DNA of 64,000 bases from Saprospiraceae bacterium (GTDB lineage: Bacteria > Bacteroidota > Bacteroidia > Chitinophagales > Saprospiraceae): NCBI GenBank assembly GCA_016714895.1, contig JADKBV010000004.1, positions 806,001 to 870,000 on the forward strand, read 5' to 3'. Of the stretch, positions 17,029 through 25,842 are shown in pieces; within the stretch, counting starts at the first letter, position 1, and the number at the start of each line of letters is the position of its first letter. The position numbers and the translations under genes are program-made. The notes under the pieces are model-generated. The model ran no database searches. It had not been told where the DNA came from and saw nothing but the letters and a program-made list of their open reading frames with translations.

Positions 17029-18491
17029 ATAACTGATTGAGAAAATTGACCATTAACTTTGCGCCAGATTCCCAAGGGATTTTCATTTTGAAGTGATATT
17101 GGCAACATAAAAGAAGGACAATCCTGCCAACAAACAGGTCTCACCCATCTCAGAATGGCATCTGATCCGACAGACGTAAACCGTCCATCCGTTGTAGCCG
17201 GAAAAGGTCCCCCGTGTACGGTCGCATGTGTAACTTCAACACCAGTTGGTGCTCCGTTATAAACAATACGACCTGAAAACCGGCAACATTCTTCAATGAG
17301 TTTCTGATTTGATTTAATGTCTTCTACCGTACCAATTATTGAAGTTGTTAATTGGCCGGGAAAAGATTTCCATACTTCTTTTAACTCGTCCTGATTTTCA
17401 CATACTATAATGATGGAAAACGGTCCGAAAATTTCATCACGCAAATTTGGATTTCTCAAAAAATCCATAGCAGAAACCCTCACAAGGACAGGACTTGCCA
17501 GACTTTCATCACTTTCATGAGCATGATAAATGGTTTCTATACCTTTTTCAAATAAAACTTTTTCAACTCCTTTGGTATAATTGTCATGAATGCCCTGATG
17601 CAGCATTTTGTATGATTTTGTCAGGGATAATTCCAAAGCCAAAAGACTTGTAAAGTGATTGAGTGCACTACTTTTTATACTGATAAGTATACCCGGATTG
17701 GTACAAAACTGACCAACTCCCATCGTAATTGAGGAAGTAAAAGTTTTTGCCCATTCAGGAGCCTGATCAATCAAAGCATTTTTAAATAACACTACAGGAT
17801 TTACACTACCCATTTCCGAAAATACAGGAATTGGTACTTCTCTTTGTTGGGCGTAATCATACAAAGCTTTTCCTCCCGACAAACTACCGGTAAAACCAAC
17901 CCCGCTTATTCCTGGATGCTGAACCAATATTTTGCCAACTTCAAAAGAAGTAGACATAATGTGTTGAAAAACACCAAGAGGCAATCCGCAAGCTGAAACG
18001 GCCGATGAAATAGCATCAGCTGTCATTTGGGAAGTTCTTGGATGAGCAGGATGACCTTTTACAATCACAGGACAGCCGGAAGCAAGCGCTGACGCCGTAT
18101 CTCCACCAGGGGTACTGTAGGCAAGCGGAAAATTACTGGCACCAAAAACAACGATTGGTCCCAGGGGTACCAACATTTTACGCATATCAGGTTTTCTCAA
18201 AGGTTTGCGTTCTTCATCGGCTGTTTCAATGACTGCCTGAACCCAACTTCCTTCTGCAACAAGGTCACCGAATAGTCTGAGTTGAAAACAAGTTCTGGCA
18301 CTTTCACCCTGAAATCTAACCATAGGAAGATTGGTCTCTTCAGAAGCGGTTTTCCAGAGTTTTTCACCCAAAGCTTCCAATTCTTCCGCTATTTTGTATA
18401 AGAGGTTTTTTCGGGTTTCGCCATCGGTATTTCTGAAAATCTCAAAAGCTTCCTGAGCATCCTGAACTATGGCATTGATTTCATTAATCAT
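17025..18491 (-). CDS. Alpha-ketoglutaric semialdehyde dehydrogenase (2,5-dioxovalerate dehydrogenase)
   Basis: NAD(P)-dependent aldehyde dehydrogenase, 488 residues from ATG 18491. The catalytic cysteine is in VGQFCTNPG (C263) and the general-base glutamate in FSEMGSVNP (E226). The nucleotide loop is seen in VGFTGSLSGGKAL. It oxidises alpha-ketoglutarate semialdehyde, the last step of hydroxyproline (and some sugar-acid) catabolism. A TTG at 18545 would extend the frame into the upstream deaminase gene, so ATG 18491, 22 bp after that gene's end, is preferred. Confidence 0.85.
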   Translation of the reverse strand: MINEINAIVQDAQEAFEIFRNTDGETRKNLLYKIAEELEALGEKLWKTASEETNLPMVRFQGESARTCFQLRLFGDLVAEGSWVQAVIETADEERKPLRKPDMRKMLVPLGPIVVFGASNFPLAYSTPGGDTASALASGCPVIVKGHPAHPRTSQMTADAISSAVSACGLPLGVFQHIMSTSFEVGKILVQHPGISGVGFTGSLSGGKALYDYAQQREVPIPVFSEMGSVNPVVLFKNALIDQAPEWAKTFTSSITMGVGQFCTNPGILISIKSSALNHFTSLLALELSLTKSYKMLHQGIHDNYTKGVEKVLFEKGIETIYHAHESDESLASPVLVRVSAMDFLRNPNLRDEIFGPFSIIIVCENQDELKEVWKSFPGQLTTSIIGTVEDIKSNQKLIEECCRFSGRIVYNGAPTGVEVTHATVHGGPFPATTDGRFTSVGSDAILRWVRPVCWQDCPSFMLPISLQNENPLGIWRKVNGQFSQSVI

Positions 18492-18513
18492 GATAAAAAA
18501 AACTATTATTTGT

Positions 18514-19401
18514 TTAGAATGGCCGGGATTTTTGAGCCTCGGCAATAATGGATTCGATCTTTTCTTTTTCTGTACCGATAAGGGTTAATCTGGGAGCTCG
18601 TACATATTCAGAACCTATACCTTCCATTTGTTCTGCCAATTTTATATATTGTACCAACTTGGGTTTGATATCAAGTTCAAGCAACGGCATAAACCAGCGG
18701 TATATGGTCAGGGCCTCTTGTGTTTTTCCTGATTTAACCAGGTTGTAAATGGCCATGGTTTCTTTGGGAAAGGCACAAACCAAACCAGCCACCCATCCAT
18801 CAGCTCCGGCGCACAAAGACTCCAAAGCAAGTGTATCAACCCCGCACAACAATTTATATCGCGCACCAAAACGGTTGATCATCCGGGTGATATTGGTAAT
18901 GTCTCTTGTAGATTCTTTGACGGCTGAAATATTTGATTCTGATGATAGTTCATCAAACATATCCAGGGTTACTTCAATCTTATAATCTACCGGATTATTA
19001 TAAATCATCAATGGCAAATCAGTGGACTGAGCTATAGAACGAAAATAATGAACAGTCTCGCGATGATCAGAAACATATCTCATTGGCGGCAGGACCATCA
19101 ATCCTGAGGCTCCCCAATTTTTGGACAAAACAGCTTGACGTTCTGCTTCTTTAAGAGATCCTTCCGCAATGTTGAGCAATACAGGAAGTTGACCATTTAC
19201 TTCTTCAATAGTGGTTTTTACCAAGATTTCTTTTTCTTCCAGACTCAAAGTGCTCGCTTCTCCGAGGGTCCCACCTAGTATAAATCCATGAACTCCCGCA
19301 TCAACCTGTGCCCGGATATTCAAACGAAAAAGAGGCAAATCCAATGAATCATCTTTTGTAAACTTGGTAGTTATTGCCGGAAAAACGCCATTCCAATTCA
19401 T
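18514..19401 (-). CDS. Dihydrodipicolinate synthase family protein, probable 1-pyrroline-4-hydroxy-2-carboxylate deaminase
   Basis: Class I aldolase-like TIM barrel, 295 residues. The GGTLGE motif (family GTTGE), the tyrosine of MIYNNP (Y134) and the Schiff-base lysine of ISAVKEST (K162) are present. Members include DapA, N-acetylneuraminate lyase and the deaminase of hydroxyproline degradation. The neighbouring epimerase and semialdehyde dehydrogenase favour the deaminase, giving alpha-ketoglutarate semialdehyde. ATG 19401 (MNWNGVFPAITT) is preferred over TTG 19425. It is the first gene of the operon. The flavin D-hydroxyproline dehydrogenase expected between epimerase and deaminase is not in the window. 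Confidence 0.78.
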   Translation of the reverse strand: MNWNGVFPAITTKFTKDDSLDLPLFRLNIRAQVDAGVHGFILGGTLGEASTLSLEEKEILVKTTIEEVNGQLPVLLNIAEGSLKEAERQAVLSKNWGASGLMVLPPMRYVSDHRETVHYFRSIAQSTDLPLMIYNNPVDYKIEVTLDMFDELSSESNISAVKESTRDITNITRMINRFGARYKLLCGVDTLALESLCAGADGWVAGLVCAFPKETMAIYNLVKSGKTQEALTIYRWFMPLLELDIKPKLVQYIKLAEQMEGIGSEYVRAPRLTLIGTEKEKIESIIAEAQKSRPF

Positions 19402-19422
19402 GTATGAGGTGTTTTGAAAGAC

Positions 19423-19430
19423 CAAAGATA
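19423..19430 (-). promoter_or_regulatory. Putative -7 box of the hydroxyproline operon
   Basis: TATCTTTG on the minus strand lies 22 bp before the deaminase ATG and matches TAnnTTTG. No clear -33 element is present at the usual distance, which may mean activator dependence. The rest of the roughly 400-bp divergent region holds only the inverted repeat at 19487-19526. Confidence 0.5.
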
Positions 19431-19486
19431 AAAAAAGACAAGATTTTTTACCGAAATGGTCAAACCATATACAAAAATATCATCAA

Positions 19487-19526
19487 AATATATCTTTTAA
19501 TAACCACATAATCAATAAGATATATT
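19487..19526. promoter_or_regulatory. 10-bp inverted repeat, candidate operator
   Basis: AATATATCTT at 19487-19496 and AAGATATATT at 19517-19526 form a perfect inverted repeat with a 20-nt spacer. It lies 57 bp upstream of the hydroxyproline operon -7 box, with no T-run, so an operator for a dimeric regulator is more likely than a terminator. Confidence 0.35.
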
Positions 19527-19825
19527 GTTCTAAAGTCTAAAAAATTTAACATACCAAAATTCAGGAAAGTAAGTAAAAACTCATTTTATGTGAAATTTTA
19601 AAGAGCTATTCACATTTCATGAGTCATCGGTATTTTTGCGGACTTACCACTTTGTCCATGTTTGGGCCAAATCACTTTTAGCAATTGTTAAAATTTTTAT
19701 TTATCTACTTCCCAAAATGGTAAAACTTTTTTTGATCCCTTTTCAATTGTAAAGATGAAACATCAACTTAATGTAAATATCATTGTTGCTTCTTTTTTAC
19801 AACATTACTAAAAAATGGTTTTTGT

Positions 19826-20371
19826 ATGAAAATTGTAGCTTTTGGTGCCAGTAACAGCAGCAGATCGATCAACAAAAAATTTGCGGTTTTTACAACCTCC
19901 TTTTTTTTGGGAGCAGATGTTTCAGTATTGGATCTTAATGATTACGAACTCCCGATATATAGTTCTGATCGCGAAAAAGAATTTGGTATTCCCGACAAAG
20001 CCATTTTGTTTTGCGACCAACTTCAATCAGCAGATCTTTTGATCATTTCTTTAGCTGAACACAACGGTTCGTACACAGCGGCATTTAAAAATATATTTGA
20101 TTGGGTATCAAGACACAATGGTAAATGTTTTGAAAATAAAAATCTATTTTTACTTTCCACTTCGCCGGGGCAAAGAGGAGGAAAGGGAGTTATGGACACA
20201 GCTTTGGTGCGATTTCCGATTCATGGAGCAGAAATATTGGAATATTTTTCATTACCAAAATTCGGAGAAAATTTTAATGCAGAACTGGGCATTATTGAAG
20301 AGGAATTGAAAGAATCCTTTCATACAAAAGTTAGAAAAATAAAATCACATTATGGAATGGAAGACCATTGA
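19826..20371 (+). CDS. NADPH-dependent FMN reductase family protein
   Basis: Flavodoxin-like fold, 181 residues. The FMN phosphate loop is at the N-terminus (GASNSSRSINKKF) and the conserved SLAEHNGSYTAAFKNIFDW segment forms the second flavin-contact region (typical form PEYNGSxxxxLKNxID). Members reduce FMN, quinones or other acceptors with NAD(P)H. The gene overlaps the pterin dehydratase gene by 20 bp. Confidence 0.85.
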   Translation: MKIVAFGASNSSRSINKKFAVFTTSFFLGADVSVLDLNDYELPIYSSDREKEFGIPDKAILFCDQLQSADLLIISLAEHNGSYTAAFKNIFDWVSRHNGKCFENKNLFLLSTSPGQRGGKGVMDTALVRFPIHGAEILEYFSLPKFGENFNAELGIIEEELKESFHTKVRKIKSHYGMEDH

Positions 20372-20612
20372 CCACAAACTTGAAAAAACCTTCAAAGTAA
20401 AAACCTTTTCAGAAGCGGCCAGAATAGTAAACGATATTGCAAAAATTGCAGATCAGTCCGATCATCATCCTGATGTAAAAATTTATGGCTATAACCATAT
20501 TACTTTTTTTTTGAGTACACATTCTGAAGGAAAAATCACAAAAAAAGACGAAGCTTTAGCTGTAGCAATTGATCGGTATTTTTTACAAAACATAACAGAA
20601 AAAGGTGAATAA
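20352..20612 (+). CDS. Pterin-4a-carbinolamine dehydratase family protein
   Basis: A small protein of 86 residues with the family hallmark DQSDHHPDVKIYGYNHITFF and the downstream KITKKDEALAVAID. The enzyme dehydrates 4a-hydroxytetrahydrobiopterin to recycle the pterin cofactor of aromatic amino-acid hydroxylases. No such hydroxylase is in the window, so a moonlighting or other pterin role is possible. Its start lies inside the upstream flavoprotein gene. Confidence 0.88.
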   Translation: MEWKTIDHKLEKTFKVKTFSEAARIVNDIAKIADQSDHHPDVKIYGYNHITFFLSTHSEGKITKKDEALAVAIDRYFLQNITEKGE

Positions 20613-20746
20613 TGAAAATTGTCTTGTTTTGTAAGCATGTCTGGAAGTCAGTATTTTTGAATTTTATGCTTACTAATTGATAATGATCTTTTCGATGGTC
20701 TTTTGAAACATCTTTATGTAAAATCAGCCAACCGGGACTTTAAAAA

Positions 20747-20796
20747 GAAAGATTTAAGGCTTCTCTGTTTCACAGAATGTTTACCTTAAATCTTTC
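20747..20796. repeat. 13-bp perfect inverted repeat between convergent genes
   Basis: GAAAGATTTAAGG (20747-20759) and CCTTAAATCTTTC (20784-20796) pair perfectly around a 24-nt loop that contains a smaller CTGT/ACAG pairing. No long T-run follows on either strand. It may still serve as a shared terminator or RNA-stabilising structure for the genes ending at 20612 and 20934. Confidence 0.55.
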
Positions 20797-20801
20797 ATAT
20801 T

Positions 20802-20921
20802 TCAACCAAACAATTTGTCAGGTATTAAAATAGCAAACGCAAGAGAATAAACCTGTAAAGCTCCGGATTCGACATTCAGAGATACGACTTTATAATCAGA
20901 TTTCCAAATGCCAATTATGTT
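20802..20921 (-). other. Short open frame downstream of the Band 7 gene, possible relic
   Basis: The minus strand is open for 39 codons between two stops, with a protein-like translation (contains YKVVSLNVESGALQVYSLAF) but no usable start codon. It may be a decayed gene end or chance. It is the only coding-like content in the roughly 320-bp gap between 20613 and 20933, apart from the inverted repeat. Confidence 0.2.
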
Positions 20922-20933
20922 TTATTTACGACC

Positions 20934-21704
20934 CTATTTAGGATCAATCAGCAATGGAGAATTTCCATTGGTGATGATAATTTTTGTATTCGGAGATTTC
21001 GAAAGGTTGTTAAAAGCTTCTATGGTTCTGATACGGATGATTTCTTCGGTCAACCCTTCAGAAAGGATTTTCTGAGCATCACTTTCGCCTTGTGCCTCGA
21101 TGATTTTTCTTTCAGCATCTGCTTTGGTCTGTTGCAAAATAAACTCCATTCGCAAAGCATCCTGCTCTGCCTGTAATTTTGATTCAATAGATTGAGCCAA
21201 ACCTACGGGTAATTGAATACTTTTCATCAATACCGCTTCGATGATGATACCTTGTTTGTCAAGAACTTCATCCATCCGGGTTTTGATCTGACTTTCTATT
21301 TCAGCTCTCATGCCCGAGTGCATGTCCTTAGCGTAAAACTTTGCACAAACATCAGAAGCAGCCGAACGGAAAACACTGGATATTACCTGATCATAATTCA
21401 TTCCCAAATCTTTGATGATATCAGGAACTCTGTTCTTTTTTGGTTTATACAGAATAGAAATTTGAGAATTGACACTCATACCTTCTTTACTTGGAAGGCT
21501 CATACTTAATTCCAGATTTGCAGTCTGTACTGAGGCTTTGACCACCTTGCTAACAAATGGATTGTAATATACAGGGCCGGGATCTTTGACTTTATCGGAA
21601 AGTTTTCCGAGTTTCTGAACGATACCCACTTCTCCCGGATCTACAATAGCACAGCTCGTCATAAAAACGGGAATGGAAAATAAGAGGAATAAAAATTTTC
21701 TCAT
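20934..21704 (-). CDS. Band 7/prohibitin-like (SPFH) lipoprotein
   Basis: 256 residues. A lipoprotein signal ends at Cys18 (FMTSC). The prohibitin-type domain opens with DPGEVGIVQKLGKLSDK, and a C-terminal helical coiled coil rich in Glu, Gln and Lys is visible (about 165-225). SPFH proteins form large membrane-associated rings that scaffold proteases or microdomains. Lipid anchoring instead of an N-terminal transmembrane helix is common in Bacteroidota members. It is divergent from the photolyase operon. Confidence 0.87.
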   Translation of the reverse strand: MRKFLFLLFSIPVFMTSCAIVDPGEVGIVQKLGKLSDKVKDPGPVYYNPFVSKVVKASVQTANLELSMSLPSKEGMSVNSQISILYKPKKNRVPDIIKDLGMNYDQVISSVFRSAASDVCAKFYAKDMHSGMRAEIESQIKTRMDEVLDKQGIIIEAVLMKSIQLPVGLAQSIESKLQAEQDALRMEFILQQTKADAERKIIEAQGESDAQKILSEGLTEEIIRIRTIEAFNNLSKSPNTKIIITNGNSPLLIDPK

Positions 21705-21967
21705 GATATAAGGTTTTAAATGGTGATTTGATCTGACATAAAAACAAGCTGCTAAAATTTCAGTTTCTTAAGGGAACATTAAAAATATAATAAAATAGTG
21801 TTAAAACAGGAAGTTTGTTTGCATATATGCTTCAATTTTTTATAAGTTACTCAAATTATTTTATAATTTTCAAAAGTATTATTTCCAATGAGCTGATTAG
21901 TATAGGCAGAAAAAAGGAATACCCTAATATCCGAACCAAGCCCTGCTTTTTTTGTTACGCTGCCTTC

Positions 21968-23494
21968 ATGGATATAAAATCAAACACAATTCTTACGACA
22001 TGGATCGTATTTCCGCATCATCTGTCCGGAAAATGGCAACATCTTGCCAATGTCTCCCATGTGTTTTTGACGGAAGAATATTTGTTTTTTAACCAATATC
22101 GTTTTCACAAACAAAAACTGGTTTTCCATCGCGCTTCAATGAAGGCATACGAGCAGTTTCTGAAAGAAAAGAACCTCAAAGTTGAATATATAGACAATCA
22201 AGATATTCGGTCAGACATCCGACAACTTATGGTTTCACTTTCTGAAAAGGGATATCAGCACATCCATACTTTTGATCCTTGTGATGACTTGCTGGAAAAA
22301 AGAATAACAGAGTCTGCTGACAAATGTGGCCTGAGTCTTACCATCCACGAATCTCCTTTGTTTATCAATACCAGAGAAGATCTGGCAACGTACGGAAAAT
22401 TAAAAAAATCTTATTTTCAAACAGATTTTTATATTTATCAACGCAAAAAAAGAGGTATTCTCACTGATGCAGCTGGGCAGCCATTGTATGGAAAATGGTC
22501 TTTTGACGCCGACAACAGAAAACCATATCCGAAAGGTAAAAAGACCCCGTTATTGCCATCTTCAGAAAATAGTCAGTTTGTCACGGAAGCAACAAACTAT
22601 GTAAATCAACTTTTTTCTGATAATCCAGGCAATCTACCGTTTTTTATTCCATATCCGGTAAGATTTACTGATGCTCAAACCTGGTTTGAAGATTTTTTAC
22701 ATCATCGTTTTTCAGAATTTGGTGTCTATGAAGATGCCATGGTGGATACAGAAAATGTTTTGCACCACTCAGTTTTGTCGCCTTTACTCAATGTTGGTCT
22801 CCTGGATCCGAACGAAGTGATTTCCCAAGCCATAGAATATTCACAACAACACAACATTCCTTTTAATAGTCTGGAGGGTTTTGTAAGACAAATCCTGGGT
22901 TGGCGGGAATTTATCCGTTATGAGTACATCCGTGAAGGCAGAAAACAAAGAACCAAAAACTTCTGGGGTTTCGACAAACCACTTTCTGACACCTTTTATA
23001 CCGGTGAGACCGGAATAGAACCCCTGGATAAAACCATTCACAAAGTTTTAGAATCCTCATACAACCACCATATTGAAAGGTTAATGATACTGAGCAATTT
23101 TATGTTGCTTACCGAAAGAAACCCGGACAGTGTTTATCAATGGTTTATGGAAATGTATATCGATGCTTATGATTGGGTCATGGTACCCAATGTATATGGA
23201 ATGGGTCAGTTTTCCGACGGTGGTTTGATGTGCACAAAACCCTATATCAGCGGAAGTAATTACATCATAAAAATGAGTAATTATAAAAAAAACGCCCCCT
23301 GGACCGAAATCTGGGATGCATTATTCTGGCGGTTTCTTTTTGTACACCGGGATGTCCTCAAAAAAAATCCGAGACTGGCCATGCTAATAACCACTTTTGA
23401 CAAATGGCCGGAAGATAAAAAAAGTAAGTATCTGGACAAAGCAAATCAATACCTGAAAAACCTTGAATATGAGAAAACCGTGGAACCTGCCTGA
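21968..23494 (+). CDS. Cryptochrome/photolyase-related protein (DPRP family)
   Basis: About 508 residues from ATG 21968. The N-terminal domain is photolyase-like, and the C-terminal FAD-binding segment has the family signature YGMGQFSDGGLMCTKPYI followed by SGSNYIIKMSNYKK. Relatives include PhrB-type (6-4) photolyases and bacterial cryptochromes, which hold a 4Fe-4S cluster on four cysteines. Here the stretch between SNYKK and WDALFWRF has no cysteines where PhrB-type proteins have a CxxC and a further Cys, so the cluster is probably absent. An extension to 21815 is open but begins at a non-ATG codon and looks non-native. It is the first gene of a coupled operon. Confidence 0.85.
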   Translation: MDIKSNTILTTWIVFPHHLSGKWQHLANVSHVFLTEEYLFFNQYRFHKQKLVFHRASMKAYEQFLKEKNLKVEYIDNQDIRSDIRQLMVSLSEKGYQHIHTFDPCDDLLEKRITESADKCGLSLTIHESPLFINTREDLATYGKLKKSYFQTDFYIYQRKKRGILTDAAGQPLYGKWSFDADNRKPYPKGKKTPLLPSSENSQFVTEATNYVNQLFSDNPGNLPFFIPYPVRFTDAQTWFEDFLHHRFSEFGVYEDAMVDTENVLHHSVLSPLLNVGLLDPNEVISQAIEYSQQHNIPFNSLEGFVRQILGWREFIRYEYIREGRKQRTKNFWGFDKPLSDTFYTGETGIEPLDKTIHKVLESSYNHHIERLMILSNFMLLTERNPDSVYQWFMEMYIDAYDWVMVPNVYGMGQFSDGGLMCTKPYISGSNYIIKMSNYKKNAPWTEIWDALFWRFLFVHRDVLKKNPRLAMLITTFDKWPEDKKSKYLDKANQYLKNLEYEKTVEPA

Positions 23495-23939
23495 ATTGCC
23501 GGTCTACAGCCTGGCAACCTCCAATGAAGGCGTTGTAAACATGAATATTTGTACTTATGTTACAGCCGTAAGTATGGAGCCAAAAATTATGATGGTTGCA
23601 GTCTATGAACAAACCAAAACCCTCGAAAATATTTTAACTGCTGATACTGCAGTCCTTCAGATACTACATAAAGATCAGGCTTCTTTGGTTCGCACTCTAG
23701 GTAAAAAATCAGGAATTACATATAATAAATATTTATATTTAAAGAAAAAAGATATGCTGTCTGAATGGAAAAACTTCACCGTTTTAAAAGATGCCTGTGC
23801 GTATATGGAACTTGAAAAAATATCCTTTCTAAAAACCGGAGATCATACTTCTTATTTTTTCAAAGTCAAAAATGCTGTCTCCCGAAGGCAAGAGGTATTA
23901 ACCACACAGGATTTACGAAATTTAGCCATTATATCATGA
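23469..23939 (+). CDS. Flavin reductase-like FMN-binding protein
   Basis: 156 residues with the split-barrel flavin reductase layout: an N-terminal strand followed by NMNICTYVTAVSMEPKIMMV, where FMN-binding residues usually lie, and a short C-terminal region. ATG 23469 is preferred to TTG 23463. It overlaps the photolyase-related gene by 26 bp and the next gene by 4 bp. In this operon it may supply reduced flavin to, or act beside, the photolyases; that is inference from position. Confidence 0.78.
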   Translation: MRKPWNLPELPVYSLATSNEGVVNMNICTYVTAVSMEPKIMMVAVYEQTKTLENILTADTAVLQILHKDQASLVRTLGKKSGITYNKYLYLKKKDMLSEWKNFTVLKDACAYMELEKISFLKTGDHTSYFFKVKNAVSRRQEVLTTQDLRNLAIIS

Positions 23940-24223
23940 GCCTGACAATCAAAGACATAGACAGAATTATTGAAATGGCTTGGGAAGACAGGACGCCATT
24001 TGAAGCCATATTTATTCAGTTTGGATTAAAAGAAAACGAAGTGGTCCGCCTCATGCGCCAACAACTGAAAAGAAGCAGTTTTGAACTGTGGAGGGCAAGA
24101 GTTCATTCCGGCATCAGCCAAAAACATGTTGAAAAAAGAAATGTGGAAATCAGCAGATTCAAATGTAGCAGGCAAAGACATATTTCTTCCAATAAAATCA
24201 GTAAACGAAACAGTAAATCCTGA
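23936..24223 (+). CDS. TIGR03643 family small protein
   Basis: 95 residues. The N-terminal part (IDRIIEMAWEDRTPFEAI then QFGLKENEVVRLMR) looks like a helix-turn-helix and matches the TIGR03643 family as I know it, a small conserved protein often encoded beside photolyases and cryptochromes with no proven function. The C-terminal third is basic (Arg/Lys/Ser-rich). It starts on the ATGA overlap with the flavin reductase gene. Confidence 0.78.
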   Translation: MSLTIKDIDRIIEMAWEDRTPFEAIFIQFGLKENEVVRLMRQQLKRSSFELWRARVHSGISQKHVEKRNVEISRFKCSRQRHISSNKISKRNSKS

Positions 24224-24232
24224 TTTTTTAAG

Positions 24233-25690
24233 ATGACAAAACAAAAAATCAATGTAGTTTGGTTGAAAAGAGATTTGCGTACACAGGATCACGAGGCTCT
24301 GGCAGCCGCAGAATCCGACGGATTACCTTATCTGATTTTATGTATTTTCGACAAAAAGATTATTTCTCATCCGGATACTTCATTGCGTCATTTGAGATTT
24401 CAATATAACAGCGTAATCTCCATGAACTCGGTTATCCATCCAGAAATAAGTTCCGTTCATATCATGTACGGTACAACGGAAACAATCATGTTATGGCTGT
24501 TTGAAAGCTATCTTGTTCACAAAATGTTTTCATACCGTGAATCCGGGATTCTCAAAACGTACGATATTGACCGCAAAGTAACTCAATTGTCTAGTCAATA
24601 TCACGTTGAATGGACAGAGTTTCAAAGAGACGGTGTCCTGAGAGGCATAAAAAACCGCCAATCCTGGGATCAGAAATGGTTTGTCAAAATGCACGAACCC
24701 ATCATTAAAAATACGTATAGTCCCAATAAAATAATCCAATGTTTGCATCCCTTTGTTTTGCCGGAAAGGTTGGAAAACGTTCTGAAGGTTTACCCGGAAA
24801 ACTTTCAGCCACCGGGAGAAAAACACGGATGGAAGTATCTGAGGTCTTTTTTGGAAGCCCGCAGTAAAAATTATTCCAAACATATTTCCAAACCATTGCA
24901 AAGCAGAACTTCCTGCTCGCGATTGTCACCCTATTTAGCCTGGGGAAACCTGAGTATCCGGCAGGTTTATCAGGCGATGACAAATCAAAACAATCCTTCC
25001 ATCAAAAGGCCGGTGATGAATGCGGTGACCCGTTTGAAGTGGCATTGTCATTTTATTCAGAAGTTTGAAAGCCGGTGTGACTACGAAAATAAATGTATCA
25101 ACCAGGCATTTGAACATGTGTGGCAAAAAAGGGATGAGGAAACACTTCATTCCTGGAAAACAGGTCATACCGGATATCCGTTGGTAGACGCCAATATGCG
25201 CTGTGTGATACAAACCGGTTGGATTAATTTCCGGATGAGGGCAATGCTCGTGTCATTTTTATGCCATTACCTTTTTTTGGACTGGAGAAAAGGGGTTTAC
25301 CATTTGGCCAAACAATTTCTGGACTACGAACCTGGCATCCATTTTACACAATTTCAGATGCAGGCCGGCTGTACCGGAGTCAATACCATCCGGGTATATA
25401 ATCCGGTAAAAAACAGTCTGGAACACGATCCTGAAGGGCTTTTTATCAAAAAATGGTGTCCCGAGCTGGCTCATCTTCCTGTTGAATATATTCACCAACC
25501 CTGGCTGATGTCGGACATGGAACAACAGATGTACGGACTTATATTGGGAAAAGATTATCCGAAACCCATTGTCGATGCAAATACCTTTAAAGAACAAAGA
25601 CATTTACTTTGGTCCATAAGAAAAACTGAAGAGGCAAAAACAGAAGGCAGAAAGATTGTTGAAACCCTTGTAAGGCCCACCTCAACATGA
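24233..25690 (+). CDS. Deoxyribodipyrimidine photolyase / cryptochrome (FAD-binding)
   Basis: 485 residues. The N-terminal antenna domain begins NVVWLKRDLRTQDHEAL and the C-terminal FAD domain carries GYPLVDANMRCVIQTGWINF and HFTQFQMQAGCTGVNTIRVY, the usual flavin and DNA-contact segments. The family repairs UV-induced pyrimidine dimers with blue light, or senses light. The details (RMRAMLVSF rather than RMRMVVAMF) suggest the bacterial clade near cyanobacterial photolyase-like proteins rather than classical class I. It overlaps the following DUF2256 gene by 4 bp. Confidence 0.9.
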   Translation: MTKQKINVVWLKRDLRTQDHEALAAAESDGLPYLILCIFDKKIISHPDTSLRHLRFQYNSVISMNSVIHPEISSVHIMYGTTETIMLWLFESYLVHKMFSYRESGILKTYDIDRKVTQLSSQYHVEWTEFQRDGVLRGIKNRQSWDQKWFVKMHEPIIKNTYSPNKIIQCLHPFVLPERLENVLKVYPENFQPPGEKHGWKYLRSFLEARSKNYSKHISKPLQSRTSCSRLSPYLAWGNLSIRQVYQAMTNQNNPSIKRPVMNAVTRLKWHCHFIQKFESRCDYENKCINQAFEHVWQKRDEETLHSWKTGHTGYPLVDANMRCVIQTGWINFRMRAMLVSFLCHYLFLDWRKGVYHLAKQFLDYEPGIHFTQFQMQAGCTGVNTIRVYNPVKNSLEHDPEGLFIKKWCPELAHLPVEYIHQPWLMSDMEQQMYGLILGKDYPKPIVDANTFKEQRHLLWSIRKTEEAKTEGRKIVETLVRPTST

Positions 25691-25842
25691 AAAATATCAA
25701 AAAACAACATCTGCCGTCAAAAATGTGCATCGTGTGCCAAAGACCATTTTCCTGGCGTAAAAAGTGGGAAAAAGTCTGGGATGAGGTAAAATATTGTAGT
25801 GAAAAATGTCAAAAAAATAAATCAAAAATCAATAAAATATGA
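25687..25842 (+). CDS. DUF2256 small zinc-ribbon-like protein
   Basis: A 51-residue protein. The translation reads MKNIKKQHLPSKMCIVCQRP, then FSWRKKWEKVWDEVKYCSEK, then C. It has two cysteine pairs (CxxC at 14-17 and CxxxC at 37-41), fitting the DUF2256 zinc-ribbon family, which is commonly encoded beside photolyases. Both ends use ATGA overlaps, with the photolyase stop upstream and the SDR start downstream, so it is clearly a translated member of the operon. Function unknown. Confidence 0.85.
   Translation: MKNIKKQHLPSKMCIVCQRPFSWRKKWEKVWDEVKYCSEKCQKNKSKINKI

Noticed and set aside
21815..21967. Extended N-terminus of the photolyase-related protein
   Set aside because: The extension starts at a non-ATG codon, is unlike the family and precedes a natural ATG at 21968.
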